Source of the DNA: Hyalangium versicolor
GTDB taxonomy: Bacteria > Myxococcota > Myxococcia > Myxococcales > Myxococcaceae
Assembly (NCBI RefSeq): GCF_020103695.1
Contig: NZ_JAHXBF010000013.1
Coordinates: forward strand, 1-64,000
Direction: 5' to 3'
DNA length: 64,000 bases
Part shown: positions 48,910 to 58,483 of the stretch, piece after piece
Layout: every line of letters starts with the position of its first letter
Position numbering within the stretch: position 1 is the first letter of the stretch
Made by a program: the position numbers and the translations under genes
The notes under the pieces: generated by a model
Databases searched by the model: none
What the model was told of the DNA's origin: nothing
The model's input: the letters and a program-made list of their open reading frames with translations, nothing else

Positions 48910-50724
48910 ATGAGCACGAGCGGCACCGCGCGGCGGGCTTCCTTCAGCCGGCACCTGGCGATCCCTGTCCCCGTGGGCAACCTCGTGGGGGCCGCGCTGG
49001 CGTTCTATTACGCCTGGCTCACCATGGAGCAGAAGCTGGACCGTGCTTTCCACCTGCTCATGTCCCTGGGCGCGCTGGCCTGCGTGCTCTCCACGGTGGC
49101 TGGCGGCGGCATGCTGCTGCGGCGCCTGCGCGTGCTGCGCGGGCTGGAGCGCGGCGATCTGTCTCCTACGCCGGAGAATCTGGCCCAGGCCGCGGTCGAG
49201 GCCACCAGCGCCGCGGACACCACGTTCGTCAAGTCATTGATGATGTGGCTCCTCGCCACGGTGGTGCTGGGCGCCCTGGTGTGTACGGTCGATGGCGTGA
49301 GCTGGCACACGGGCCTGAGGGTGGCCTACCTGGGGCTGCTCTTCGGGCCCATCACCGCGCTGCTCGTCCACTGCCTGGTGACGTTGCGGGCCCGCCAGGT
49401 GGTGTTGTGGCTGAGCGAGCTCGGGTTGACGCAGGCGCAGATCATCTCCGCCATGCCCCGGCGCGCGCAGATCCGCGCCCGGCTGGTGCTCTTCACCGGC
49501 ATCGCCGTGGTGACGCCCGCGGTGCTCTCCTCCAACCTCGCCTCGGCGCTGGCGGAGCGCGCCTATGAGCAGGTGCTCGCCACACCCGCGCACGAGCAGG
49601 CGGTGCGCGTGCACGAGCTGCGCGTGGAAGCCTTCACCTCGGGTGGGGCGCTGTGCCTGCTCGTGTTCGGTCTGGCGCTCACCACCGCGTATCTGGGGGG
49701 CACGCTGGTGGGACGCCCCATCCGTGAGCTCGCCGATGAGGCGCGGCGCATCGCGGATGGAAATCTCGCCGCCCCTCGGCTCATCCCCGCGGAGGATGAG
49801 GTGTGGGGTGTCTCCGCCGCCTTCGCGATGATGCGGGCGCACCTGGCGGATGTGCTCTCGCAGTTGCAGCGTGCGGGAGCGCAGATCAGCGCCACCACGG
49901 AGGAGATACTGGCCACCTCGGGCCGCTACGAGGCCGGTGCCGCCGAGCAGGCCAGCTCGCTGGACGAGACGAGCGCCACCACCGAGGAGCTGGCCCGGAG
50001 CGCGCGGCAGATCGCGGAGAACGCGGGTTCGGTGGCGGAGATCGCCCAGCGCACCCTCGCGGCCGCCCAGGGAGGGCAGGGCAGTGCCGAGGCCTTCCTG
50101 GCCTCCATGAGCCGCATGCGCAACGACAACCAGGCCATCGCCTCGGCCGTCACCCGGTTGAACAAGCGGGTGCAGCAGATCGGCAAGGTGGTCGAGTTCA
50201 TCAACGGCGTGGCCGACAAGTCGGACCTGCTGGCGCTCAACGCGGAGCTGGAGGGCACCAAGGCGGGCGAGGTGGGCCGGGGCTTCTCGCTGGTGGCCGC
50301 GGAGATGCGCCGCCTGGCCGAGAACGTCCTGGAGTCCACCAAGGAGATCGAGGGGCTCATCGAGGAGGTTCGAGAGGCCTCGCGCGCGGCGGTGGCCGCC
50401 ACCGAGGGAGGCGTGCGCGCCACGGACACTGGCACCCAGCTCGCGCAGCAGGTCTCCGAGTCCCTCAAGCAGATCCTGGATCTGGCCGGGCAGACGTCCG
50501 ATGCCGTGCGCTCCATCTCGCTGGCCACTCAGCAGCAGCAGACGGGCACCGACCAGCTCGCCGATACCATGGCGGACATCCTCCGCATCACCCAGCAGAG
50601 CCTCAACGCCACCAAGCAGGTGAGCACCGCCAATGGTGACCTGCTGGTGCTCGCGCTGGACCTGCGCAACGTGGTGGAGCGGTTCCAGATCAGCCAGCAG
50701 CCGCCGCCGAGGAGTGAAGGGTGA
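48910..50724 (+). CDS. Methyl-accepting chemotaxis protein, multi-TM (Mcp3B-like)
   Basis: 604 residues. Same layout as its neighbour: about six membrane segments in the first 270 residues, HAMP-like PIRELADEARRIADGNLAA, then the signalling domain with the variant tip LLALNAELEGTKAGEVGRGF. The signalling halves of the two proteins are much more alike than their membrane halves. The last codons overlap cheA (GTGA), so the two are coupled. Confidence 0.9.
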   Translation: MSTSGTARRASFSRHLAIPVPVGNLVGAALAFYYAWLTMEQKLDRAFHLLMSLGALACVLSTVAGGGMLLRRLRVLRGLERGDLSPTPENLAQAAVEATSAADTTFVKSLMMWLLATVVLGALVCTVDGVSWHTGLRVAYLGLLFGPITALLVHCLVTLRARQVVLWLSELGLTQAQIISAMPRRAQIRARLVLFTGIAVVTPAVLSSNLASALAERAYEQVLATPAHEQAVRVHELRVEAFTSGGALCLLVFGLALTTAYLGGTLVGRPIRELADEARRIADGNLAAPRLIPAEDEVWGVSAAFAMMRAHLADVLSQLQRAGAQISATTEEILATSGRYEAGAAEQASSLDETSATTEELARSARQIAENAGSVAEIAQRTLAAAQGGQGSAEAFLASMSRMRNDNQAIASAVTRLNKRVQQIGKVVEFINGVADKSDLLALNAELEGTKAGEVGRGFSLVAAEMRRLAENVLESTKEIEGLIEEVREASRAAVAATEGGVRATDTGTQLAQQVSESLKQILDLAGQTSDAVRSISLATQQQQTGTDQLADTMADILRITQQSLNATKQVSTANGDLLVLALDLRNVVERFQISQQPPPRSEG

Positions 50725-53180
50725 CTCCCCGGGACAGGCTGCTCAAACAGTTCCGCGACCTGGTCGGGGTGCGCCTCGAGCGCATCAACCGCGCCATCGT
50801 GGAGCTCGAGTCCGGAGGCAACGTGGAGACGGGGCGCAAGGCGCTCCGGGAGCTCCATGGCCTCAAGGGCGAAGCCCGGATGATGGGCTTCGACAGCATC
50901 AACGTCCTCGTCCATGAGATGGAGGAACTGGTCCGCTCCATCGAGACCACCCAGTACGCCCTCTCCCACGATTCCGCGGATGCGCTCCTGAAGTCCGCGG
51001 ATGCGGTCATGGTGCTCTCGGGGCTGGTGGCCTCGGATGATGCTCCCGAGGTCGAGAAGCTGGTGTCGTGGCTGCGGGATCGCACCAAGGTCGAGCAGAT
51101 CCAGCTCGGGGGCTCCATGCCCGAGCCGGTGGTGCTGCCTCCCGTGCCAACCGCGCCCCCAGTCCCGACGACGCAGCCCCCGTCCGGTTCGGTAAAGACA
51201 CCGGCGCCGACGCCTCCTTCCCCGAAGCCTGCGCAGAATCCGCAGTCGTCCTGGTCTCGGAGCTCCGGTTCCAATACCCGACCGCCCATCCCGACGTCTC
51301 CGCCCGTGCCATCGGGAACTGCTTCCGCCCCTGCGATGGGGGGCTCCGCGCCTTCGGGAGCGGCCGGTACGACCCGCCCGCCTGTTCCGAATCCATCGCC
51401 GCCGCAGCCTCCCCGCCCACCGGGGTCAACCACTTCGGGGTCAGCTCCCTCCGGAGCGCCGGGTCCAACCTCGTCTTCACGCCCGGAGATGCGCGCGGAC
51501 AGCTCGGTCCGCATCGACGTGGGCAGCCTGGATCTGCTCACCAGCGCCGTCACCAACCTCTCCCAGGTGGTGCGCCGCCGGGAGCTGGCCAATGCCCGCC
51601 GTCTGGCGCTGGCTCGGGACCTGGCCCAGCTCGCACGTGAGGCCGAGGATCTGGGGCCCGCGGGCTCCGCGCTCGCGGCCAAGTTGAGCAAGGCCAAGGA
51701 CCAGGCCGCCGCGCTCCATCGCGAGGCGAAGCTGCTGGCCAACGAGGAGCTGAGGGATCTCGGGCAGGTGGTCGAGGAGGTGCATCGCATCCGCATGCTG
51801 CCGCTCTCGGTCCTCTTCGAGCCCTATCCCCGCGTGGTGCGGGACATGGCCCGCGAGCTGGGCAAGGAAGTGGACCTCGTCGTGGACGGCGAGGACACCC
51901 GGGCCGATCGCGCCGTGGTCGAGGCGCTGCGCGAACCCCTGCTGCACCTGATCCGCAATGCGCTGGACCACGGCCTGGAGACTCGCGTCGACCGCGTGGC
52001 CGCGGGCAAGAAGCCCAAGGGGTGTCTGACGCTGCGCGCCTCGCGCGAGGGCAACCGCATCGTCCTGCGCGTCGAGGACGACGGCCTGGGGCTGGACACC
52101 GTCATGCTGCGCAAGGTGGCCGTCCGCAAGGGCTTCCTGGACGAGATGGCCGCCGGAGCCCTCACCGAGGCCCAGGCCCGTGAGCTCATCTTCCTCTCCG
52201 GTTTCTCCTCGCGCGAGGAGGTGACGCACATCTCCGGCCGCGGCGTGGGGCTGGATGCCGTGCGCACTGCCGTGCAGACCCTGGGCGGAGACGTGGGCGT
52301 CGAGTCCGCGCCCGGGTGGGGCACCATCTTCGAGATCCGCGTCCCCGTCTCCCTCACGGTGGCGCCGCTGCTCTTCGTGAAGGCAGGGGACGAGACGCTC
52401 GCCCTGAGCGCCGCCCATGTCACCCGGGCCCTCAAGCTGGACCTCTCCTCCATGACGGAGCTGGCCGGGCGGCCGGCGCTGAACGCGGACGGCCGGGTGC
52501 TGCCCTTCGGCCACCTGTCCACGCTGCTAGGGCTGGCTCCGGAGCGCCGTCCGAGCGAGGGCGAGCTGGTGCTCGTGGTTCGCAGCCAGGGCGCCACCGC
52601 CGCGCTGGCCGTGGAGCGCGTGCTCGAGGAGCGCGTCCAAGCCATCCTCCCGCTGCGAGGCCTCCTCGCCCGCTTCGGGCACCTCACCGGCGCCACCACC
52701 CTGGCCGATGGCCGACTGGCGATGGTGCTCTCGGCCGCCTACCTGACGGCGGGAGCCCACGGCTCGCTCTCCGTCCGCCTGCCTCGGGCGGCTCCCCGGG
52801 CCGTCGAAGTTCAACGCCGCCGGATCCTGGTCGTGGATGACTCACCCCTCACCCGCGAGCTCATCTCCGCCCTCCTGGAGGCGGTGGGGTACGACATCCT
52901 CGTGGCCTCGGATGGCGGCGAGGCCCTCCACCTGCTCTCGGATTCGCCGGTGGACCTGGTCGTCACCGACCTGGAGATGCCCGGCCTGGACGGCCTGGAG
53001 CTCACCCGCCAGCTCAAGGCCCATGAGACGCTTAACCGACTCCCGGTCATCATCCTCACCACCCGTGGGGGCGAGGAGGACCGGAAGAAGGGGTTGGCGG
53101 CCGGGGCCAACGGCTACATCACCAAGGGCGACCTCGTCCGTCAGGACCTCGTGGACGTGGTGAAGCGCCTGCTGGGGTAA
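50721..53180 (+). CDS. cheA: Hybrid chemotaxis histidine kinase CheA with receiver (CheA3-like)
   Basis: 819 residues. P1 Hpt domain with phospho-His H46 ([16 protein letters not shown]), a Pro/Ser-rich linker of about 130 residues in place of a P2 domain, dimerisation helices, then HATPase ([29 protein letters not shown]), CheW-like P5 domain ([20 protein letters not shown]), and a C-terminal receiver with [12 protein letters not shown] and YITKGDL. No CheY gene is present, so the built-in receiver or CrdA is the target. In M. xanthus CheA3 lowers CrdA phosphorylation (literature). Confidence 0.93.
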   Translation: MTPRDRLLKQFRDLVGVRLERINRAIVELESGGNVETGRKALRELHGLKGEARMMGFDSINVLVHEMEELVRSIETTQYALSHDSADALLKSADAVMVLSGLVASDDAPEVEKLVSWLRDRTKVEQIQLGGSMPEPVVLPPVPTAPPVPTTQPPSGSVKTPAPTPPSPKPAQNPQSSWSRSSGSNTRPPIPTSPPVPSGTASAPAMGGSAPSGAAGTTRPPVPNPSPPQPPRPPGSTTSGSAPSGAPGPTSSSRPEMRADSSVRIDVGSLDLLTSAVTNLSQVVRRRELANARRLALARDLAQLAREAEDLGPAGSALAAKLSKAKDQAAALHREAKLLANEELRDLGQVVEEVHRIRMLPLSVLFEPYPRVVRDMARELGKEVDLVVDGEDTRADRAVVEALREPLLHLIRNALDHGLETRVDRVAAGKKPKGCLTLRASREGNRIVLRVEDDGLGLDTVMLRKVAVRKGFLDEMAAGALTEAQARELIFLSGFSSREEVTHISGRGVGLDAVRTAVQTLGGDVGVESAPGWGTIFEIRVPVSLTVAPLLFVKAGDETLALSAAHVTRALKLDLSSMTELAGRPALNADGRVLPFGHLSTLLGLAPERRPSEGELVLVVRSQGATAALAVERVLEERVQAILPLRGLLARFGHLTGATTLADGRLAMVLSAAYLTAGAHGSLSVRLPRAAPRAVEVQRRRILVVDDSPLTRELISALLEAVGYDILVASDGGEALHLLSDSPVDLVVTDLEMPGLDGLELTRQLKAHETLNRLPVIILTTRGGEEDRKKGLAAGANGYITKGDLVRQDLVDVVKRLLG

Positions 53181-53248
53181 AGGCCACCCGGAGACAGGCG
53201 AAGTCATTGGGTATACTCCTCGTGTCGCGCACGGGGTATGCACAGGTA

Positions 53249-54304
53249 ATGGTCAAGAAAGTGTCGGTGCTGGTGGTGGATGACTCGCTCATCTGCCGAC
53301 AGCTCATCTGCGAAGCACTGGGCCAGGACCCGGATCTCCAGGTCGTGGGCACGTGCGTCGACGGGAAGGAGGCGCTCGCGAAGGTCAAGGAGCTGCGCCC
53401 CAGCGTCGTCACCATGGACGTGGACATGCCGGTGATGGATGGGCTCACCGCCGTGGAGCACATCATGGCTGAGTGCCCGACCCCCATCCTGGTGCTCACG
53501 GCCGATCCTCGGCAGCAGGCGCCGGAGCTGACGTGCCGGGCGCTGGAGCTGGGCGCCCTGGGGCTGCGCGTGAAGCCGTCCATCGATGATGGGCTCGAGG
53601 CGTGGAACCTGGCCAAGGAGCTGAAGCTGCTGGCCTCGGTGCGAGTCATCCGCCACATCCGCCAGCACAAGAAAATCACCCCGCCAGTGCGCAATGAGCT
53701 GCCCTCGCTGCTGCCGCCGAGCATGGGCATGGTGGCGGTGGCCGCGTCGACGGGTGGGCCGCAGGTGCTTCACCGGATGCTGTCCGAGCTGCCCTCGGAC
53801 TTCCCGGCACCTATTGCCATCGTGCAGCACATCAACGCCGCCTTCGCCGAGTCGCTCGCGGGCTGGCTGGCCAACTCGTGCCGGCTGAAGGTCCGGCTGG
53901 CGCAGGACGGCGAGCTGCTGATGCCGGGGCACGTGCTGATCGCTCCACCGGGCATGCACATGGTCATCCCGTTCCGGGGGCGCGTGGCGCTCAAGCCGGG
54001 CGTGGAGCGGGACGGGCACATGCCGTCCGCCACGGTGCTGCTGGAGAGCGCGGCCAAGGCCTACGGGCGGCGCGCGCTGGGCGTCATCCTCACGGGCATG
54101 GGTGAGGACGGCGCGGCGGGCATGCTGGCCATCAAGCAGGCCGGTGGGCTCACCCTGGCTCAGAACGAGGAGTCCTGCGTCGTGTTCGGCATGCCCGGCG
54201 CGGCCGTGGAGCGCAATGCGGTGGATCACCTCGTCCATGGGGATGAGGTGGGTGCGGCGCTGGTGAAGCTGTCGCGCGGGGAAGCGCTCGCCCAGGGGCG
54301 GTGA
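53249..54304 (+). CDS. cheB: Chemotaxis methylesterase CheB
   Basis: 351 residues. Receiver with D57 ([13 protein letters not shown]) and Lys in LRVKPS, then a methylesterase domain with the catalytic triad S167 (AASTGGPQ), H194 (VQHIN) and D287 (GMGEDGAAG). It removes methyl groups from receptor glutamates and so resets the receptors. I use ATG 53249 ([13 protein letters not shown]); an upstream frame adds 14 unlike residues. The TATACT at 53212-53217 may be part of an internal promoter (-35 GAGACA at 15 bp; weak). Confidence 0.93.
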   Translation: MVKKVSVLVVDDSLICRQLICEALGQDPDLQVVGTCVDGKEALAKVKELRPSVVTMDVDMPVMDGLTAVEHIMAECPTPILVLTADPRQQAPELTCRALELGALGLRVKPSIDDGLEAWNLAKELKLLASVRVIRHIRQHKKITPPVRNELPSLLPPSMGMVAVAASTGGPQVLHRMLSELPSDFPAPIAIVQHINAAFAESLAGWLANSCRLKVRLAQDGELLMPGHVLIAPPGMHMVIPFRGRVALKPGVERDGHMPSATVLLESAAKAYGRRALGVILTGMGEDGAAGMLAIKQAGGLTLAQNEESCVVFGMPGAAVERNAVDHLVHGDEVGAALVKLSRGEALAQGR

Positions 54305-54308
54305 CGGC

Positions 54309-55982
54309 GTGACGCCCACTCGGCCAGGCTCGCTCATCCACGCGTACATCACTACGCGGACGGGCATGGCCCTGAGTGACAACCAGCGGCGGAGGCTGGA
54401 CGAGCGGCTGGCGGTGCTGAGGGGTTCGCTCTCGGAGCAGCAGTACCTGTTGCACCTGCAGACCCCATCGGGTGCGGCGGAGCTGTCCACGCTCATCTCC
54501 GTGGTGGCGGTGCACAAGACGGATCTGTTCCGGGACGAGGTGCAGCTGGGGGATTTCCGCACGCAGGTGCTCGATCCGCTGGTGGCCCAGGCGTCGGGGC
54601 GGCCGCTGCGCTTCTGGAGCGCGGGCTGCGCCACGGGCGAAGAGGTGGCCACGCTCCTGATGATGATGGACGAGGCCGGAGCGGATCCGGGCAGCTCGGT
54701 GCTGGGGACCGACATCTCCGAGGCGGCGCTCAACCGTGCTCGGACGCTGAGCTTCTCCGCGGATCAGATCCGCCGCCTCCCGGGCGCGCTGCGCGAGCGT
54801 TACTTCGTTCCCGACGGGGCGCGTGGACTGCTGGTGCCCGAGCTGCGCGAGCGCGCGTACTTTCAGCTCCACAACCTGATGGAGACGCCGTACCCCAGCT
54901 CGGGTGGGGGCGAGGGCTTCGACGTCATCTTCTGCCGCAACGTCCTCATCTATTTCACCACGGAGGCGTTCGATCGGGTGGTGCTGGCCCTGGCCGAGCG
55001 GCTCGTGCCCGGGGGCACGTTGGTGCTCTCCGCCGCGGAGCCCCTGCTGCACGCCCCATCGAGCCTGCGCATCATTCGCAGTGACCACGCCTTCTTCTAT
55101 GTCCGAGCGCAGCACCATCTCCCAGCTCCGCCCTCCTCGGGCCCTGAGCGCAAGAGAGACGCGGGCTCCTTCCCAGTGGTTGTGCCCTCGGGGGGCTCGG
55201 AGCGGCCTCGTGAGGCCACCGTGTCGCCCCAGCCGTCTGCTCTCGCTCCCGAGTGGCCGAGAGAACCTGCTCCCGGGAATGAGCCGCGGAGGGATTCGGG
55301 GCGTTACGCCGCCGTGGGAAGCGCACCCAGGAGGGATTCGGGGCGCCACTCCACCGTTGCTGCGGAGCCGAGGCGGGACTCGGGGACTTTTGCCTCCGTG
55401 CCGCCCGACCCGCGGCGGGACTCGGGCCGCCATGCCACGGTAGGGAGCGCTCCACGGAAAGAGTCGGGGCGTTTCCCCGCCGTGTCGCCCGATCCGCGGA
55501 GGGAGTCCGGAAGCTTCGCCACGGTGGGGAGCGATCCGCGGAGGGAGTCGGGGCGTTTCCCCGCTGTGCCTCCTGCTGCGTGGTCCTCGGGTTCGCCTGT
55601 GTCCGGATCGTTCCCCGCCATCGGCTCCCCTCACCCTCAGCACGCCCCGGACCGCTCCGAGGAGCACCCCTTGTTCGTCGAGGCCGACAGCCTCTTCGCC
55701 CTGGTGCTCGAAGGGGTGGGGGAGGCGGACTCCCAGACGGAGGACTACCTGCGGCGCTGCCTGGCGCTGGACCCGGATCTCTCCGCCGCGCGCTACCTGC
55801 TGGGGATGCTGCTCGAACTGAGGGAGGCGTTCCTCGAGGCCGCCTCCGAGTATCGCCGAGCCCTCCGCTCCCTGGAGGAGGGACGGGCCCGGGCCACCCC
55901 CTTCTTCCTCAACCACTCCCGCCTCCGGGTGGCCTGCGCCAAGGCCATCGAGCGGATGGAGGGCGGGGGCAAACCCCGCTGA
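54309..55982 (+). CDS. cheR: Chemotaxis methyltransferase CheR with repeat linker and TPR-like tail
   Basis: 557 residues from GTG 54309, 4 bp after cheB. The CheR domain spans about 1-275 with RFWSAGCATGEEVATLL (SAM binding), DTISEAALNRAR-type motif, and IFCRNVLIYF. Residues 326-423 are seven 14-residue repeats with core PRR(D/E)SG(R/T/S), one of them K/E-substituted. The last 110 residues are helical and TPR-like (EDYLRRCLALDPDLSAARY). CheR-TPR fusions are known (CheR/FrzF); the repeat array in between is unusual. It methylates the MCPs encoded upstream. Confidence 0.9.
   Translation: MTPTRPGSLIHAYITTRTGMALSDNQRRRLDERLAVLRGSLSEQQYLLHLQTPSGAAELSTLISVVAVHKTDLFRDEVQLGDFRTQVLDPLVAQASGRPLRFWSAGCATGEEVATLLMMMDEAGADPGSSVLGTDISEAALNRARTLSFSADQIRRLPGALRERYFVPDGARGLLVPELRERAYFQLHNLMETPYPSSGGGEGFDVIFCRNVLIYFTTEAFDRVVLALAERLVPGGTLVLSAAEPLLHAPSSLRIIRSDHAFFYVRAQHHLPAPPSSGPERKRDAGSFPVVVPSGGSERPREATVSPQPSALAPEWPREPAPGNEPRRDSGRYAAVGSAPRRDSGRHSTVAAEPRRDSGTFASVPPDPRRDSGRHATVGSAPRKESGRFPAVSPDPRRESGSFATVGSDPRRESGRFPAVPPAAWSSGSPVSGSFPAIGSPHPQHAPDRSEEHPLFVEADSLFALVLEGVGEADSQTEDYLRRCLALDPDLSAARYLLGMLLELREAFLEAASEYRRALRSLEEGRARATPFFLNHSRLRVACAKAIERMEGGGKPR
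55284..55577 (+). repeat. Seven tandem 42-bp coding repeats (PRRDSG units)
   Basis: Units of exactly 14 codons with core PRRDSG or PRRESG, then RHATVG-like and PPD/GSA endings. A degenerate earlier unit (KRDAGSFPVV) lies upstream. In-frame, inside cheR, so it is a protein repeat. Confidence 0.9.
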
Positions 55983-56055
55983 CAGGCGGGCAGGCGACAA
56001 TGCCCGTGAGAAGGATCGGACGCGCGCGGGGTTTGGCCGTAAGATGCGCGCCCCT

Positions 56056-56952
56056 ATGAGAAGGCTCGCCGTGCTCTCCCTGGTCCTGCTGTCGGGTTGC
56101 TTCTACCCGGCCAGCCGCGGCCGTGCGCTCGAGGCCAAGGTCGACAAGCTCACCGCCGACAACACCCGGATGAACGAGGAGTTGAAGCAGGCGCGCGAGC
56201 AGCTCGCCGCCACGCTCCCCCGCATCGACGAGAAGGTCGTCGAGGTGACCAAGGCCCTGGAGAGTCTGGAGTCGGGCTCGCGGCGCAACGACGCGGACAT
56301 CGGCATCCAGCTCCAGAAGACGGTGGAGGACCTGGCCAACCTGCGCGGGCAGGTAGAGACGTACCTCTATAAGATCGGCGAGCTGGAGACGGGGATCGGC
56401 AAGCTCACCACCGATGCGGAGAAGAAGCAGCTGACGCAGCAGGGCCCGGATGCGCTGAAGGAAGCCGAGGCCAAGAAGCAGGCCGAAACCCTGAAGCGCC
56501 CCGAGGACAAGAAGGAGTTCCTCGCGTTGGCCCAGGAGAAGGCGAAGGCCGGCGAGTTGCCCCTGGCGCGCCAGCTCTATTCGGAGTTCATGAAGAAGTG
56601 GGCCAAGGATCCCCTCATGGGCGAGGCCCACTTCGGCATGGGAGAGACGTACTTCACCGAGGACAAGTGCCGCGAGGCCCTCTTCGAGTACGGCAAGGTG
56701 ATCCAGGACTTCGCGAAGACGCCGTCGGCGCCGCAGGCGTACCTGCGCTCCTCGGAGTGCTTCGCCAAGCTGAAGATGACGGAGGAGTCGCGGCTGGCGC
56801 TGGAGGAGCTCGTCAAGAGCTTCCCCAAGTCCGAGGAGGCGAAGACGGCCAAGGCGCGAATCGCGGAGCTGGACAAGGCGAAGAAGAAGCCGGCTCCCGC
56901 CCCCACGAAACCGGCGCCCGCACCGGCGCCCGCGAAGAAGGGAACCAAATGA
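56056..56952 (+). CDS. CpoB/YbgF-like lipoprotein with coiled coil and TPRs
   Basis: 298 residues from ATG 56056. Leader MRRLAVLSLVLLSGC has a lipobox. A long coiled coil follows (about 25-120, ending in LANLRGQVETYLYKIGELE), then three TPR-like pairs (AKAGELPLARQLYSEFMKKW, GEAHFGMGETYFTEDKC, AYLRSSECFAKLKMTEES) and a Lys/Pro/Ala tail. It resembles the trimerising coiled coil plus TPR of Tol-Pal-associated CpoB/YbgF. It overlaps the next gene by 4 nt (ATGA). An ATG at 56044 would add 4 residues. Confidence 0.82.
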   Translation: MRRLAVLSLVLLSGCFYPASRGRALEAKVDKLTADNTRMNEELKQAREQLAATLPRIDEKVVEVTKALESLESGSRRNDADIGIQLQKTVEDLANLRGQVETYLYKIGELETGIGKLTTDAEKKQLTQQGPDALKEAEAKKQAETLKRPEDKKEFLALAQEKAKAGELPLARQLYSEFMKKWAKDPLMGEAHFGMGETYFTEDKCREALFEYGKVIQDFAKTPSAPQAYLRSSECFAKLKMTEESRLALEELVKSFPKSEEAKTAKARIAELDKAKKKPAPAPTKPAPAPAPAKKGTK

Positions 56953-58052
56953 GACTGCGTGCCCTGGCGCTCGCCGCGCTGGCGCTGCTGCTCGTGCCAT
57001 TCGTGGCCGGCGCGGCTCCGAAGAAGGCGGTGCTCATCTTTACCGGAGACAACGGGGGCGAGATCGCCCCCTGTGGTTGAATCCACAACCCGTCTGGCGG
57101 TCTGGCCAGACGAAAGATGGCGATTGAAGCGGAGCGCGCGAAGGACGTGCCGGTGCTCGTGTTGGATGCGGGCAATGCGCTCTTCAAGTACCCCGCGAAG
57201 GGAGCCGATCCGACCGAGAAGGCCCGGGCGGAGCTGATCCTCAAGCAGATGGACGCGATGGGCACCGTGGCCATGGCCGCGGGCGCGCGCGACCTGACGC
57301 TGGGGCTGGACTTCCTGAAGAGCACGGCCAAGGGCGCGAAGATGAAGGTGCTGTCCGCCAACCTCGTGGACAAGGCGGGCAAGGCGGTGTTCCCGGCCTC
57401 CACGGTGGCCACCGTCGCGGGGCTCAAGTTCGGCATCGTGGGCGCCTCTCCCGAGGGCGCGCTGCCCGACTGCCAGGGCCAGCCTGCGGCTCCGGCCGTG
57501 CTCGCGGAGGCGAAGCGCCTGCGTGAGAAGGAGAAGGTGGACGTCGTCGTCGTGCTCGCGGCCATGCCCTACGATGTGGCTCGGAAGCTTGCCTCCCAGG
57601 CCGAGGGCGTGGACTTCGTCATCCAGTCCCATGAGGGGCGCGGTACGGGTGTGGCCTACAGGGATGGCCTGGCCGTCGTGATTCCTCCGGGGGAGCGAGG
57701 TCGGCAGGTGGCTCGCCTGGAACTGGCCGTGTCGGGTCCGGGCACCTTCCAGGACCTGAACACCGCGGGCCAGGCCAAGGAGAACCTGAAGAACCTGGAG
57801 GCCAACCTGAACCGGGCGAAGGAGCGGCTGGTCGCCACCCAGGATCCGGCTGCCCGGAAGGCACTCGAGGAGACGATCGCCACCTTCGAGGCCCGCCGGA
57901 CGGCCTTGCAGAAAGAGGCCAAACTCGACGCAACGGGTTTGGCCCGTACGCATCAATTGTCGTACATCCAGCTTGGAACCGATAAACCCTCGGATCCAAC
58001 CGTCCAGAAACTGGTGGAGCGCATCGAGCCGGCCGGCTCGGGGCACCACTGA
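56949..58052 (+). CDS. Probable selenoprotein: metallophosphoesterase-like protein with in-frame UGA (Sec44)
   Basis: From ATG 56949 the frame runs 43 codons, reaches TGA (57078-57080) and continues in the same frame to the stop at 58052, giving 367 residues if UGA is read. The first part is a signal peptide (MRLRALALAALALLLVPFVA). Then comes ILIFTGDNGGEIAPCG, the UGA, and IHNPSGGLARRKMAIEAE; homologues I know of this UshA/5'-nucleotidase-like group read ...EPCGCxxNPLGGLARR, so UGA stands for the second Cys. Downstream has PVLVLDAGNALF, KVLSANLVD and VDFVIQSHEGRG, the phosphoesterase pattern, with a coiled-coil tail. A SECIS-like hairpin lies just behind UGA. A reading that starts at 57117 would remove the signal and the motif. 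Confidence 0.85.
57078..57112 (+). promoter_or_regulatory. UGA codon and bacterial SECIS element
   Basis: After UGA (57078-57080) come 18 nt and then the loop GGTCTG (57099-57104) closed by a perfect 8-bp stem (CGTCTGGC 57091-57098, GCCAGACG 57105-57112). The GGTCT loop and the 18-nt distance equal those of the E. coli fdhF SECIS as I remember it (18 nt to GGUCU), the sequence SelB binds. The hairpin is inside the coding frame, as in bacteria. Confidence 0.85.
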
Positions 58053-58065
58053 GGGCTGGGCGGGC

Positions 58066-58094
58066 TTGTGTAGCACCCGGCGCGCCGTTATAAG
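58066..58094 (+). promoter_or_regulatory. Probable rpmE promoter
   Basis: TTGTGT (58066-58071), 17-bp spacer, TATAAG (58089-58094, five of six). It lies 71 bp before ATG 58166, with a GGAGATG ribosome site. The -10 hexamer is shared with the MXAN_5187-family gene (TATAAG). Confidence 0.6.
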
Positions 58095-58165
58095 CGCCGG
58101 CCACCTCAATCGCCGGACCTCCTGCCCAAGGGTGGGTGGGGGCAAGGCGCACTGGAGATGTCGTC

Positions 58166-58453
58166 ATGAAGCCTGAACTGCACCCGGTCTATCCCCCCGC
58201 TCGCATCACCTGTGCCTGCGGCAACATCGTCGAGACCAAGTCCACGCGCGGCTCGTTCCAGGTGGAAATCTGCTCGAACTGCCACCCCTTCTTCACCGGT
58301 AAGTACAAGCTGCTCGACACGCAGGGCCGCGTCGACCGCTTCCGGAAGAAGTACGCCGCCACCAACGCCGCCAAGGAGGCTGCTGCCGCCGGTGGCGAGG
58401 CTGCCGCTCCGGCCGCTGGCAAGAAGGGCAAGAAGGCCGAGACCAAGGCGTAA
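58166..58453 (+). CDS. rpmE: 50S ribosomal protein L31 (zinc-binding type)
   Basis: 95 residues. [20 protein letters not shown], then [19 protein letters not shown] and [10 protein letters not shown] are the L31 signature. The four Cys (CAC...CSNC) show the zinc-containing C+ form. The Ala/Gly/Lys-rich tail of about 30 residues is an extension relative to E. coli, as seen in other deltaproteobacteria. The ATG at 58136 in the same frame is not supported by a ribosome site. Confidence 0.96.
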   Translation: MKPELHPVYPPARITCACGNIVETKSTRGSFQVEICSNCHPFFTGKYKLLDTQGRVDRFRKKYAATNAAKEAAAAGGEAAAPAAGKKGKKAETKA

Positions 58454-58483
58454 CACCGCCTGACTCAGTCCGTGCTGTTCCGT

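Noticed and set aside
55284-55577. Possible CRISPR array
   Set aside because: The period is an in-frame 42 bp without spacers, coding for PRRDSG units.
57078-57080. UGA as a simple nonsense mutation or read error
   Set aside because: Both flanks keep family sequence and frame, the position is that of a Cys in relatives, and a SECIS-like hairpin at the right distance follows. It cannot be excluded without genome data.
58077-58100. Stem CCGGCGC/GCGCCGG before rpmE as an r-protein leader hairpin
   Set aside because: It lies on the -10 hexamer and is probably not transcribed.
58136-58165. Longer start for rpmE
   Set aside because: L31 starts at MKPELHP; the added 10 codons do not match the family and lack a ribosome site.
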